NCBI RefSeq assembly: GCF_014216315.1
Contig: NZ_CP045702.1
Span: 6,882,001 to 6,946,000 of the forward strand
Direction of reading: 5' to 3'
Origin: Streptomyces finlayi
Lineage (GTDB): Bacteria > Actinomycetota > Actinomycetes > Streptomycetales > Streptomycetaceae
DNA length: 64,000 nt
The notes beneath the pieces are model-generated. The model was not told the origin of the DNA. It searched no databases and saw only the letters and a program-made list of their open reading frames with translations. Every line of letters starts with the position of its first letter. Within the stretch, counting starts at the first letter, position 1. A program made the position numbers and the translations under genes. Of the stretch, positions 16,091-24,633 are shown piece by piece.

Positions 16091-16237
16091 CCGCCAACTC
16101 TGCTGGTGCGCACGGCTCGTGGGGGAGCGGTGGGCCGGGATTGGCCCTCACGGGTGACCCGGTCAGCGCGACGACACCGCCAGGACGCCATGGAAACCGT
16201 AGGGTGCGGCGCCCGGCCACGTCCCGGCCGGGTGGTG

Positions 16238-16753
16238 TCAGACGCCGGTGGCGCCGTCGACGCGCTCCCGGACGAGGTCCGCGTGACCGTTGTGCCGCGC
16301 GTACTCCTCGATCATGTGTGTGTATATCCAGCGGAGGTTGAACTGCTTGCCGTGCCGCTTGCTCCGGCCGGCCGACAGGTCGTCGAGCCCGTGCTTCGCC
16401 GCGTTCGTCCTGGCCTGCTCGACCTCGGCGAGCCAGGTCGTGTACGCCTCCTCCCAGGTGTCCGTCTCGCTGAGATGGAACTCGCCGTCGGGGTCCTCGT
16501 CCGTTCCGTAGATCGGGGGCAGGTCCTCACCGGTCAGGACCTCGCGGAACCAGCCGCGCTCGACCTCCGCCATGTGCCGCACCAGGCCCATGAGCGTGAA
16601 CTCCGACGGAGGCACGGACGCCTCCCGCAGCTGGGCGTCGGTGAGGCCCGCACACTTGGAGGTGAGTGTCTGCCGGTGGAACTCCAGCCAGCCTTCGAGC
16701 ATGGGGCGTTCCGCGGCGTCGATGGCGGGTTCCATGCGGTCAGATGTTGTCAT
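16238..16753 (-). CDS. DinB/DUF664 family protein (probable mycothiol-dependent type)
   Basis: 171 aa, four-helix DinB fold. The metal-binding His pattern is visible: G-L-V-R-H-M-A-E-V-E in helix 2 and E-E-Y-A-R-H-N-G-H-A-D near the C-terminus. This version with a C-terminal H-x3-H is typical of actinobacterial DUF664 proteins linked to mycothiol transfer. ATG 16753 or 16762 are both possible; neither has a strong Shine-Dalgarno. Longer upstream frames have no family similarity. Confidence 0.87.
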   Translation of the reverse strand: MTTSDRMEPAIDAAERPMLEGWLEFHRQTLTSKCAGLTDAQLREASVPPSEFTLMGLVRHMAEVERGWFREVLTGEDLPPIYGTDEDPDGEFHLSETDTWEEAYTTWLAEVEQARTNAAKHGLDDLSAGRSKRHGKQFNLRWIYTHMIEEYARHNGHADLVRERVDGATGV

Positions 16754-16819
16754 GCCGGTCATAATCGCCGATGGATCATGATTCTGGCCAGGCCTTATCG
16801 GCTCCGGGGGCCGGCATTC

Positions 16820-17108
16820 CGTACAGGAGTTCGCTGAAGCCCGTACGCAGCGCGGCCTCCGTCGGTACGGATCCGCTGTACGAGCCCACGGCGCAGGACT
16901 GCCCCGCACCAGTGCCGTGGTCCGCAAATCGGCGCAGGTCGCCCGGCTGATGGCATGGTCCAGCGCCCCCGCCGTCGCCCTCCGCGACGGCCTCATGGCC
17001 ACCGTCACGCGCCTCGGCCCCGGACTCGTCCTGCGCACGCTCGACGGCATCGCCGACTGGCAGCCACCGCAGCGCACGTATGCTGCGGAACCGGAGACGC
17101 GCAGGTGA
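16820..17108 (+). pseudogene. C-terminal remnant of an FAD-dependent monooxygenase
   Basis: The open frame reads from about R-G-L-R-R-Y through L-P-R-T-S-A-V-V-R-K-S and W-S-S-A-P-A-V-A-L-R-D to a final I-A-D-W-Q-P-P and stop. This matches the last ~90 residues of PHBH-type FAD monooxygenases (R-R-Y-E, P-R-T/V-x-x-V-V-R-x-S, D-W-x-P-P). The flavin-binding N-terminal 300 residues are absent; upstream is the DinB gene's promoter region and a stop at 16779. It is probably a deletion remnant. Confidence 0.6.
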
Positions 17109-17144
17109 CAGTGACGCGCAATGTCAGTAGTGAGGGAGATCCCT

Positions 17145-18050
17145 GTGAAGGTCGGCTGTATCGGGCTCGGCGACATCGCGCAGAAGGCGTACCTGCCGGT
17201 GCTGAGCACCCTGCCCGGGGTCGAACTGCATCTGCAGACCCGGACCCCGGCGACCTTGGCCACCGTCGCGGCGACCCACCGGATTCCGGCGGCGCAGTGC
17301 CACACGGACCTCGAATCGCTGCTGGCCCAGGGGCTGGACGCCGCCTTCGTGCACGCCCCGACAGCGGCACACCCGGAGATCACCCGACGCCTCGTCGAAG
17401 CGGGCGTGCCCACGTACGTCGACAAGCCGCTGGCCTACGAGTACGCCGACTCCGTGGCGCTGGTGACGCTCGCCGAGGAGCGCGGCGTATCGCTCGCCGT
17501 GGGATTCAACCGCAGGCTCGCCCCCGCGTACGCGCAGTGTGCCGATCACCCGCGTGAGCTGATCCTCATGCAGAAGAACCGGGTGGGACTCCCCGAGGAC
17601 CCGCGCACGCTGGTGCTCGACGACTTCATCCACGTCGTCGACACCCTGCGTTTCCTGGTGCCCGGGCCGGTCGGGAGCACCGTCGTACGGGCGAGGATCG
17701 TCGACGGGCTGATGCACCACGTCGTGCTCCAGCTGTCCGGTGACGGCTTCACCGCGATCGGCATGATGAACCGTCTCAACGGATCGACCGAGGAGATCCT
17801 GGAAGTGTCGGGACAGGACTCCAAGCGCCAGGTGCTCAACCTCGCCGAGATCATCGACCACAAGGGCCAGCCGAGCGTGCGGCGGCGCGGCGACTGGGTG
17901 CCGGTCGCGCGGCAGCGCGGCATCGAGCAGAGCGTGCTGTCGTTCCTGGACGCGGTACGGGCCGGAAAGGTGCTCAGCGCACGGGACGCCCTCGCGACCC
18001 ATGAGCTGTGCGAGCGAGTGGTGCGGGACGCCTTGGAGCAGGCCGGCTGA
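17145..18050 (+). CDS. Gfo/Idh/MocA-family oxidoreductase
   Basis: 301-aa NAD(P)-dependent sugar/inositol-type dehydrogenase fold. It has a Rossmann start V-G-C-I-G-L-G-D-I-A-Q-K-A-Y, then the family's E/D-K-P motif as Y-V-D-K-P-L-A, and a C-terminal dimerisation sheet. GTG 17145 is preferred because GGGAG stands six bases before it. Substrate unknown. Its 3' end overlaps lnt by 77 bp tail to tail. Confidence 0.9.
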   Translation: MKVGCIGLGDIAQKAYLPVLSTLPGVELHLQTRTPATLATVAATHRIPAAQCHTDLESLLAQGLDAAFVHAPTAAHPEITRRLVEAGVPTYVDKPLAYEYADSVALVTLAEERGVSLAVGFNRRLAPAYAQCADHPRELILMQKNRVGLPEDPRTLVLDDFIHVVDTLRFLVPGPVGSTVVRARIVDGLMHHVVLQLSGDGFTAIGMMNRLNGSTEEILEVSGQDSKRQVLNLAEIIDHKGQPSVRRRGDWVPVARQRGIEQSVLSFLDAVRAGKVLSARDALATHELCERVVRDALEQAG

Positions 18051-19656
18051 GAAGCCGCGTCCCCTCGACGGCGCCGAGGGCCGCCAGCAGCGCCAGGGCC
18101 GCGTACACCGCCCAGTCGCCGAGCCGTACGTAGAGCGTGGTGCCCGTCGCGAGTGGTACGTCGAAGACCACTGCCGCGCTCGTGTCCGTACCCAGTGGGG
18201 AGCCCACCCGCTCGCCCTGCGGGCCGTACACCGCGCTCGTGCCGGTGAGCGTGGCGTGCACCATGGGGCGCCCGCTCTCGGCGGCGCGCAGGGCGCCGAG
18301 CGAGGCGTGCTGACCGGGCGCCCAGGTGTCCTGGAACGTCGAGGTCGAGGACTGGGCGATCAGCACCTGGGCGCCGTCCCGGACCAACTGCCGGCTCATG
18401 TCGGGGAACGCGGACTCGAAGCACACCAGTGGTCCGAGCCGCGGTCGGTCGGCGCCGGGCAGGTCCATCACCACCGGCTGTGTCCCCCGCAGCCGGTCCT
18501 CGCCCGCCGCCCTGCCGACCGAGGTGGCCCACCCCAGCACCGAACGGAACGGGACGTACTCGCCGAACGGGACCAGCCGCATCTTGTCGTAGCGGTCCCC
18601 GGTCGGTCCCCCCGGGCCCACCAGGACCGCGGACTTGAAGATTCCGGCCCGCGCCGCACCATCCGTCCGCCGGGCGTCCGTGTTGACCAGCACCTCGGCC
18701 CCCACCTCGCGCGACAGCTCCGCGAGCAGGCCGGCGGTCGCCGGACTGCGCGTCAGGTCCACGCCCACGCTGCTCTCCCCCCACACCACCAGGCCGACAC
18801 CCTGGCCCGCGAGCCCGCGTGTCAGCTCGGCACCGCGCGCCAGGCGCCGCTGCACACTGTCCGCGCCCTCCACCACACCCGGCTGCACGACGGCGATCCG
18901 GATCTGGCCGGTGCGCTCCGGCTGCGGTGCCCAGACCCAGGACGCGCCCGCAACCAGCGCGCAGACCACCAGTGAGGCGACGGCCGTCGCGCGGGCCCGC
19001 GCGGAGACGAGCAGCAGGACGACGGCGGTGTTGACCGCGAGGACGAGCAGGCTCACCAGCCACACGCCCCCCACCGACGCCACCCGCAGCGCGGGCGCGA
19101 AGTCCCACTGGCTGGCTCCCAGCAGCCCCCAGGGGCCGCCCAGACCTTCCCAGGACCGGACCAGCTCGATCATCAGCCAGCCGGACGGCACCGCGGCGAC
19201 GGCCGCCGCGCAGCGCGCGGCCGACGGCGAGCCGCCGAGCAGCCGGGCCACGAGCAGACCCCAGGGTGCCCACAGCAGGCCGAGCAGCGCGGCCAGCACG
19301 ACGATGAACACATGCAGGCTCGGCATCAGCCAGTGATGGACGGCGATCACGAACCCGGTTCCGCCGAGCCAGCCGTCGAGCGCGGCCCGGCGGGCGGTGG
19401 GCGCCGAGCGGATCAGCAGGAGCCAGGGCACCAGCGCGAGGTAGGCGAACCATCCCAGCGACGGTTCGGGAAACGCGAGGGCGGGCAGGGCGCCGGCGAG
19501 CAGGACCGCGGCGCCGCGCCACCAGGGCGAGCACAGCAGCGCGGCGCCCCGCTCGCGGCGGCCGGCGGGTGCCCGGTCCGCGGCATCCGCACCGGTGGCG
19601 GGCGGGTCGTCCGGAATCCGGCCTCCTGCCGGGGCCCGCCCGATCCGCATGCCCAT
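17974..19656 (-). CDS. lnt: Apolipoprotein N-acyltransferase
   Basis: 560-aa membrane enzyme adding the third acyl chain to lipoproteins, which matches the many lipoproteins in this window. Around eight helices (residues 35-215) precede a nitrilase-like periplasmic domain with the catalytic set Glu (V-V-W-G-E-S-S), Lys (Y-D-K-M-R-L-V-P-F-G-E-Y) and Cys (V-C-F-E-S-A-F-P). ATG 19656 has GAGGAG upstream. The frame stays open further upstream but only with repeat-derived, family-unlike sequence. Confidence 0.93.
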   Translation of the reverse strand: MGMRIGRAPAGGRIPDDPPATGADAADRAPAGRRERGAALLCSPWWRGAAVLLAGALPALAFPEPSLGWFAYLALVPWLLLIRSAPTARRAALDGWLGGTGFVIAVHHWLMPSLHVFIVVLAALLGLLWAPWGLLVARLLGGSPSAARCAAAVAAVPSGWLMIELVRSWEGLGGPWGLLGASQWDFAPALRVASVGGVWLVSLLVLAVNTAVVLLLVSARARATAVASLVVCALVAGASWVWAPQPERTGQIRIAVVQPGVVEGADSVQRRLARGAELTRGLAGQGVGLVVWGESSVGVDLTRSPATAGLLAELSREVGAEVLVNTDARRTDGAARAGIFKSAVLVGPGGPTGDRYDKMRLVPFGEYVPFRSVLGWATSVGRAAGEDRLRGTQPVVMDLPGADRPRLGPLVCFESAFPDMSRQLVRDGAQVLIAQSSTSTFQDTWAPGQHASLGALRAAESGRPMVHATLTGTSAVYGPQGERVGSPLGTDTSAAVVFDVPLATGTTLYVRLGDWAVYAALALLAALGAVEGTRLLSRPAPRRPAPLARTAHGSRGRPVR

Positions 19657-19799
19657 CCCGCTCCCTCCTCGTCCTGCCCGGTGCGCGATGTCCGTCGCCG
19701 CAGGGTCAGGCTGTGGTCCCAGTGTGGAGGAGAGCGTGCGGGCGGGACAGCGGGCGTGCGCGGGCGGGCGCGTCGTCCGGGCGGGCCCGGGCCGCCGGA

Positions 19800-20276
19800 T
19801 CAGCCCGGCATGCGCCGCCACTTCTCGTGGACGACGACACCGTGGATGAGCCAGCCCGGCTCCGTGCGGAGCAGTTCGAAGGTGTAACGGCCGCCCGATA
19901 CGAAGTTCGGTGCCGTCTCCCCGTTCGCGGCGGTGTCCTGCCCGCCCGCGTCGAGACGCATCGGGTTGAGGTAGTCGGCACGCACCTGTGCCCGGTCGCC
20001 GGGGTAGCCGCCCAGATCCTGTAGGTCGAGCCGCCGGTTGACGATGAGGTGCTGACGGACGGGGAAGAGCCGCATGGTTTCCTCGAGCCAGTGCGAGACG
20101 TCGGTGGCGGTGCCCTCCATGCCACCCGCGCTCCGGTAGTCGGCGCGGCCGTCGGGCACGAACAGGGCGCGGTAGTCCTCCCACGCGCCGTCGTCCACCG
20201 CCACCGCGTAGCCGGTGATCACCGCATCGATCGAGAGCTGGTCCATCACCGTCGCCAGAGCCACGCGCTGTGTCAT
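19800..20276 (-). CDS. SnoaL-like/NTF2-fold protein
   Basis: 158 aa, cone-shaped NTF2-like fold of the SnoaL_4 type: D-A-V-I-T-G-Y-A-V-A-V-D-D-G-A-W-E-D-Y near the N-terminus and the terminal W-L-I-H-G-V-V-V-H-E-K-W. Such proteins are small-molecule isomerases, hydratases or ring-hydroxylating-dioxygenase beta-subunit homologues. No partner gene is beside it, so the activity is unassigned. Two tandem hairpin repeats lie upstream. Confidence 0.85.
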   Translation of the reverse strand: MTQRVALATVMDQLSIDAVITGYAVAVDDGAWEDYRALFVPDGRADYRSAGGMEGTATDVSHWLEETMRLFPVRQHLIVNRRLDLQDLGGYPGDRAQVRADYLNPMRLDAGGQDTAANGETAPNFVSGGRYTFELLRTEPGWLIHGVVVHEKWRRMPG

Positions 20277-20299
20277 CGGCCAAGTCTCTGCCACCGGAC

Positions 20300-20354
20300 C
20301 CGTCAGGCCAAGGGGCCTGCAACGATCCGTCAGGCCAGGGGGCCCTGCAACGTT
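20300..20354. repeat. Two tandem 27/28-bp repeats, each with an internal hairpin
   Basis: Both copies begin CCGTCAGGCCA and end CTGCAACG(A/T)T, with a short hairpin (CAGGCC/GGCCTG; AGGCC/GGCCC) inside. A third copy breaks off after CCGTCGG. They lie between the end of the universal stress gene and the SnoaL-like start, and may act as terminator for the former. Confidence 0.75.
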
Positions 20355-20395
20355 CCGTCGGACCGGGCCGCATCCGCCGGTGGCCGACCGTCTGA

Positions 20396-21262
20396 TCAGC
20401 AGGGGACGACGGCGACCGGGCCGAGTGCGTGCGTTGCCGTCGTCTGGGCGACGGGGGAGAGGCCCAGGCCGAGATCCTCGCCGCCCTTGCGCCGGCCCAC
20501 CACGGTCAGCGCCGCGGTGCCCGATGCCGTGACCAGGGTGCGCGCGGCCGAACCGCTGACCGGTTCGCGTACGACCTCCACCTGCGGGTACTTCTCCTGC
20601 CACCCCGCGGTCACCTCCGCGAGACTCCGCTCCGCCGCATCCGCCGCCGCTTCCCGGTCGAAGACGGGACCGCCGGAGAGCATGGAGGTGAACATCGTCC
20701 ACCCGTGCACGAGCCGCAGCCGGGCACCGGGCCGGGTCACCGCGGTCGCGAAGGCGAACTCCAGCACCGCCGCGCTGCTTTCGTCGGCGGCCACCCCCAC
20801 GACGATGTCCGGGAACGCCTCCGCCACTTCCTCCTCGGCCTCCTCCTCGCGGCCCTCTCCGTGCACGATGACGACCGGGCACGCCGCCATCGAAGCGACC
20901 GCCAGACTGTTGGATCCGATCATGAGGGAGCGGAAGCCGCCCAGACCGCGCGAGCCCATCACGACCATCGACGCGTCCTGGCTGAGGGAGACCAGGGCCG
21001 CCGCCGGGAAGTCCAGCGGGGCGAGGGTCGACGGGTGCAGTTCCGGAGCGAGCCGAGCCGTCCGACGTACGGACCCGGTGAGCAGTTCCTCCGCCTCCCG
21101 CAGCTGGGACTCCTGGCTCATCCGCCGGGTCGGCGGCCTGACATGCACGATCATCAGGGGCAACCGCCTCCGGAGCGCCTCCTGGGCGGCCCAGTCGAGG
21201 GCCTGCCGACTGTGTGCGGAACCGTCGACTGCGGCGATCACGGGAAGGTCGGTGGCGGTCAT
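20396..21262 (-). CDS. Tandem universal stress protein (two UspA domains)
   Basis: 288 aa: UspA domains at about 1-140 and 150-288. The ATP-binding G-x2-G-x9-G-S motif is complete in domain one (M-G-S-R-G-L-G-G-F ... I-G-S-N-S). In domain two it is changed (V-G-R-R-K-G-G ... L-G-L-S-P), which may alter nucleotide binding. ATG 21262 follows GGAGGG. An upstream frame extension lacks similarity. It lies 56 bp downstream of the ferric-reductase-like gene on the same strand. Confidence 0.92.
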   Translation of the reverse strand: MTATDLPVIAAVDGSAHSRQALDWAAQEALRRRLPLMIVHVRPPTRRMSQESQLREAEELLTGSVRRTARLAPELHPSTLAPLDFPAAALVSLSQDASMVVMGSRGLGGFRSLMIGSNSLAVASMAACPVVIVHGEGREEEAEEEVAEAFPDIVVGVAADESSAAVLEFAFATAVTRPGARLRLVHGWTMFTSMLSGGPVFDREAAADAAERSLAEVTAGWQEKYPQVEVVREPVSGSAARTLVTASGTAALTVVGRRKGGEDLGLGLSPVAQTTATHALGPVAVVPC

Positions 21263-21318
21263 GATTCCCTCCAGGGTCCGGTGGGGGCGGGGCACGGTCC
21301 GTACGCTACGGCCGTGCG

Positions 21319-22005
21319 TCAAAGGCCGCGAAGGCACACGCCCGCCCGGGCACACGCCCGTCCGGTACAGGGAACCCTAGTCGTGGTTGTGCGGGTGGAG
21401 GAGGTGTCCTCGGGGGGAGCGGCCCGGCCGCCGTCATGTCCGCTGAGCACCACGACGAGTACGGCCACCGAGATGCCCGCGACCGCCAGGCGGCCGGTCA
21501 GCCGCAGGGTCCAGCCGGCCGGTGAGCCGGTGCCGGGGCGGGGCAGGCGCTCCGATCGGCGGGCGGGCCTCAGCAGCCGCAGGAGCAGCAGGGCCGCGAT
21601 CGGGAGCTGGAGGAGCCACACGCCGGTCCTGAACCAGCCGTCGTACCAGACGTTCGTTCCGTAGAGCAGGGTGTGCCAGACGCTCAGGACGTAGACGACG
21701 ATCACGCACCGGTGGAGGATCCGCCGGGTCCGGTGGCCGATGCGGTGTCGGACGTAGAAGAGCAGCCCGAGCGGTATCGCCAGGTAGAGCGCGGCCTGGC
21801 CGACGGGAAGGGCGATCCGGCCGGTACCGGAGTCGTAGCCGCCCGGAACGAAAGCCTCCACGAAGGCGGTCGCGAGCGCCGAGTGCCGGCGAGCGGTGTC
21901 GTGCCGGAACAGCTCGGCGGCGAAGAGCAGGGCACTCCGCTTCGTACGCGCCGTGATGTTCGCGGTCGTGTGCGTCGCCGTGTCCGGGCTCGGGCACGCG
22001 CACAT
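21319..22005 (-). CDS. Ferric reductase-like transmembrane protein, apparently N-terminally shortened
   Basis: Helices corresponding to the C-terminal half of ferric-reductase membrane domains are visible (P-V-G-Q-A-A-L-Y-L-A-I-P-L-G-L-L-F-Y; then H-R-C-V-I-V-V-Y-V-L-S-V-W-H-T-L-L-Y-G with a haem-ligand-like His pair). The usual first helices with the second His set are missing, and the N-terminal ~35 residues of the longest frame are polar and unconvincing. The true start is unclear and may lie near 21917. The 5' part overlaps a divergent membrane-protein gene. It may be a truncated gene. Confidence 0.55.
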   Translation of the reverse strand: MCACPSPDTATHTTANITARTKRSALLFAAELFRHDTARRHSALATAFVEAFVPGGYDSGTGRIALPVGQAALYLAIPLGLLFYVRHRIGHRTRRILHRCVIVVYVLSVWHTLLYGTNVWYDGWFRTGVWLLQLPIAALLLLRLLRPARRSERLPRPGTGSPAGWTLRLTGRLAVAGISVAVLVVVLSGHDGGRAAPPEDTSSTRTTTTRVPCTGRACARAGVCLRGL

Positions 22006-22645
22006 GTCCGGCGGGTCGCTTCCGCTTCCCGTCCTGGGGGCGGCCCTCCTGCTGACGGCAGGCGCAGGGTGGGGGCTGGCGGGCAGAGAGCGGACCGCTG
22101 CCGTCGTCGTGGCGGCGAGCGCCCTGGGCCAGGTGTCACTCCATGTCTGCTTCGTCTCGCTTCCGTCGGCTTCGAGCGGGCCGCGGTCGACGGCCGGTCA
22201 CCTGACGGCCGGTCACCTGGCGACCGGTCACACGCCGGCCGGTCACCACCCGGGCGCGACGGGCCGTGCGGCCCACGCCTCCCCCGAGTCGGTGGCCGAC
22301 GGTTCCTCCGGCGCGACGGCGTTCGTGGCGGCCTTCGACGGTTCCGCGCTCACCCTGGGAATGGTGTCGGCTCACCTGGTCGCCGGCCTGGTCTGCGGCC
22401 TGTGGATGTGGCGCGGCGAGGCGGCGTTCGTCCAACTGGGCCGCTCCCTGGCCCTGTTCGTCTGTGCACCCCTGCGTACGGCCTGGCGGCTGTGGGCCGC
22501 CGGACAGCCCCCGGGGCCGGTCACTCCCGGGCGGGCGCGGCGCAGGCCGGGACGGCGTCCACAGGATCTGTTGCTGCTGCACGGTCTGTCCCTGCGCGGC
22601 CCGCCTCTACGCCGGCTCTCCGTCCGGCCTTCACCCGCCCACTGA
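21896..22645 (+). CDS. Integral membrane protein with His-rich repeat loop, function unknown
   Basis: 249 aa. Three or four N-terminal helices (A-V-M-F-A-V-V-C-V-A-V-S-G-L-G-H-A-H; L-P-V-L-G-A-A-L-L-L-T-A) are followed by a loop with four 15-bp-repeat-encoded T-A-G-H-L-like units. Then comes another helix (V-S-A-H-L-V-A-G-L-V-C-G-L-W-M-W) and a basic tail. It resembles Streptomyces membrane proteins that sit beside copper-handling genes, but I cannot assign it firmly. GTG 21896, or ATG 21956 inside the first helix, are the start choices. Confidence 0.65.
   Translation: MSCRNSSAAKSRALRFVRAVMFAVVCVAVSGLGHAHMSGGSLPLPVLGAALLLTAGAGWGLAGRERTAAVVVAASALGQVSLHVCFVSLPSASSGPRSTAGHLTAGHLATGHTPAGHHPGATGRAAHASPESVADGSSGATAFVAAFDGSALTLGMVSAHLVAGLVCGLWMWRGEAAFVQLGRSLALFVCAPLRTAWRLWAAGQPPGPVTPGRARRRPGRRPQDLLLLHGLSLRGPPLRRLSVRPSPAH
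22190..22249 (+). repeat. Four 15-bp in-frame repeats encoding a His-rich loop
   Basis: Units ACGGCCGGTCACCTG (x2), GCGACCGGTCACACG and CCGGCCGGTCACCAC, all in frame within the membrane protein. They give one His per five residues. Slippage or unequal crossover could change copy number. Confidence 0.85.
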
Positions 22646-22811
22646 CCTGCCGGGCGGCTTCCGGGACGTGCGCGCGGTTCGCGTGCGCGCGCCCGTGACC
22701 GTCATACCGGTTCCGGCCTTCCCCTGACGCACGGTCAGGTGCGGGCGAGCCGGTCACGAGGAGCCGTGTGGGCGCGCCGCGGCTCCGCGAAGACGCGAAG
22801 GACGTGTTGTG

Positions 22812-23609
22812 ATGACCCCTGCCCCGACGCCTTTTCCCGCCTCGGTGCGTTCCCCCGTCCGGAGGGTTCCCGCCCAGCAGCGGGACGTACAGATCACCGG
22901 CTGGGCGCTGGCCGCCGGCTGCGGAGACCGTGAGGCGGCCGAGCACTTCGTCCGGGCGACGTACGACGACGTACGCCGTTTCGTCACCTACCTCGGTGCC
23001 GAAGGGACGGGCGCCGATGACCTGGCTCAGGAGACGTATCTGCGGGCCATGACCGGGCTGGCCGGTTTCGCGGGACGGTCCTGTGCCCGCACCTGGCTGC
23101 TGGCCATCGCCCGGCGCGTCGTCATCGACGGCTACCGCGCGGCCGCCGTCCGGCCGCGGATCGCGGACACCGCCGACTGGCAGACCGCGGCGGAGCGTGC
23201 CCAGTCCCGTCATACGCCGGGCTTCGACGAGGCCGTGGCGCTGTTCGACGCCCTGCGGGCCATGGACTCCGCACGGAGCCAGGCCTTCGTGCTCACCCAG
23301 TTGCTGGGGATGTCCTACGAGGAGACGGCGAACACGGCGGGCTGCCCGATCGGCACGGTGCGTTCCCGTGTGGCGCGCGCGAGGAGGGACCTCGCGGCGG
23401 TCTGGCCGTACACCGACCGGTCCCCGGTGAGGAGACACAGCCGGTGCCCGGTCTCCGCGGCCGCCGAGACCATGCGGCCGAGGCCGAACGAGAGCGATTC
23501 GAGTGCGGCGAGCGTCATGACGTCAGCTCCACGGCGGATGCGGACGCGGCGGCGCCCTCGTCGGAACAGCGGGCCCCCGGCGGGGCGGCCCGCTTCGCCC
23601 ACTCCATGA
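22812..23609 (+). CDS. ECF-type sigma-70 family factor with abnormal C-terminal extension
   Basis: 265 aa. The sigma2 region (about 45-110) includes A-D-D-L-A-Q-E-T-Y-L-R-A and T-W-L-L-A-I-A-R-R. Sigma4 (about 150-200) includes M-S-Y-E-E-T-A-N-T-A-G-C-P-I-G-T-V-R-S-R-V-A-R-A-R. The normal end would be near A-A-V-W (about 23405). The remaining ~65 residues are Arg/Pro-rich and run antisense into the remnant of an ATP-grasp gene and the cysteine-synthase-like gene, so the native stop seems lost. No anti-sigma gene is adjacent. Confidence 0.8.
   Translation: MTPAPTPFPASVRSPVRRVPAQQRDVQITGWALAAGCGDREAAEHFVRATYDDVRRFVTYLGAEGTGADDLAQETYLRAMTGLAGFAGRSCARTWLLAIARRVVIDGYRAAAVRPRIADTADWQTAAERAQSRHTPGFDEAVALFDALRAMDSARSQAFVLTQLLGMSYEETANTAGCPIGTVRSRVARARRDLAAVWPYTDRSPVRRHSRCPVSAAAETMRPRPNESDSSAASVMTSAPRRMRTRRRPRRNSGPPAGRPASPTP
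23405..23518 (-). pseudogene. N-terminal fragment of an ATP-grasp enzyme
   Basis: ATG at 23518 overlaps the stop of the cysteine-synthase-like gene (ATGA), as a third operon gene would. The encoded M-T-L-A-A-L-E-S-L-S-F-G-L-G-R, then H-R-L-C-L-L-T-G-D-R-S-V-Y, matches the start of actinobacterial ATP-grasp ligases (A-L-E-A-L-x-F-G-L-G-R, L-T-G-D-R-x-x-Y). About 38 residues later similarity stops, at the 3' end of the sigma gene. The rest of the ligase has been deleted. Boundaries are approximate. Confidence 0.55.
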
Positions 23610-24633
23610 CCGACCACGGAGGACGCAGTTCGGCGAGCGACCCGATGGGCAGCGGCCGGAGCGCCGCCATGTCCCGCGCCTCGGCGTGCCGGGAGAAGAC
23701 CCGCTCCGCGTAACGGTGGCCGGTGTCCGCGCCGAGCACCAGGTGGAGGTGTCCGGGGTGCCTCGCGGCCTCCCACGACGCGACCAGATGCGCCCCACCG
23801 GCGGACAGCCCGGCGAACACCGCGTGCTGCCGCAGCAGGCCGACGGCTCCCGCCATCGCGTGCCGGAAGTCCAGCCAGTGCACGGTGTCGTACAGCTCGT
23901 GGCGGACGTTCCGGAAGGGGATGGAGCTGCCGATGCCCGCGATGATCGCCTCCGGGTCGTTGAACTGCTCGCTGCCGAACGTGACGCTGCCGAACGGCTG
24001 GACGCCCACCAGGCGCACCGTGCGCCCGGCCGCCCGCAGCGCCTGGGCGAGACCGCCGGTGGACGCCCCCGTGCCCACGGCGCCCACGACCGTCACCGGT
24101 CCCTCGGGCAGTGCCCCGGACAGGAGCTCGGCGCACTCCCGGTACCCCTCGTAGTGCACGGCGTCGTGGTACTGCCGCATCCAGTGGAAGTCCGGACGGC
24201 CGGCAAGGAGCCTGCGTACATGACGCACCCGGCGCTCCTGGTCGAGCAGCAGACTCTGCGAAGGGGGCATCTGGTCGACCGTGGCGCCCAGGATCTCCAA
24301 CTGGGCACGCATCACGGAGTCGACCGTCGTGGACGCCACGATGTGGCACCGCAGGCCGTAGCGGTGACAGGCCATGGCCAGCGCGAGCGCGTAGATGCCG
24401 CTCGAACCGTCGATCAGGGTCTGTCCCGGCACGATCCGTCCCCGCCCCAGCAGCGAGCGGACGGCGCCGAGCGCGGCGTACACCTTCATCGTCTCGAAAC
24501 GGGCGAGTACGACGTTGCCGTCCAGCCGGATCAGGTCGGGCGCCTTGACGGCGTCGGTGATGTGCTCATGGACGGCCTGGGCGATGGAACGCGCGTCAGT
24601 GGTGGGAGGACTCGCCTCCGCCCGGGGGTTCAC
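23515..24633 (-). CDS. Cysteine synthase-like PLP-dependent enzyme (fold type II)
   Basis: 372 aa. Fold type II beta-substitution enzyme; the likely PLP lysine is K50 in F-E-T-M-K-V-Y-A-A-L, a site that differs from the P-S-G/N-S-V-K-D/S-R of housekeeping CysK. The phosphate-binding G-T-G-A-S-T-G-G loop is intact. The N-terminus lacks the usual start region of CysK. It is coupled by ATGA overlap to an upstream methyltransferase and a downstream ATP-grasp remnant. This suggests a specialised amino-acid (for example diaminopropionate- or substituted-alanine-type) pathway; the product is unknown. Confidence 0.8.
   Translation of the reverse strand: MNPRAEASPPTTDARSIAQAVHEHITDAVKAPDLIRLDGNVVLARFETMKVYAALGAVRSLLGRGRIVPGQTLIDGSSGIYALALAMACHRYGLRCHIVASTTVDSVMRAQLEILGATVDQMPPSQSLLLDQERRVRHVRRLLAGRPDFHWMRQYHDAVHYEGYRECAELLSGALPEGPVTVVGAVGTGASTGGLAQALRAAGRTVRLVGVQPFGSVTFGSEQFNDPEAIIAGIGSSIPFRNVRHELYDTVHWLDFRHAMAGAVGLLRQHAVFAGLSAGGAHLVASWEAARHPGHLHLVLGADTGHRYAERVFSRHAEARDMAALRPLPIGSLAELRPPWSVMEWAKRAAPPGARCSDEGAAASASAVELTS

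Noticed and set aside
19657..20373. N-terminal extension of lnt
   Set aside because: The frame is open only because of repeats and GC bias; the Shine-Dalgarno and family start are at 19656.
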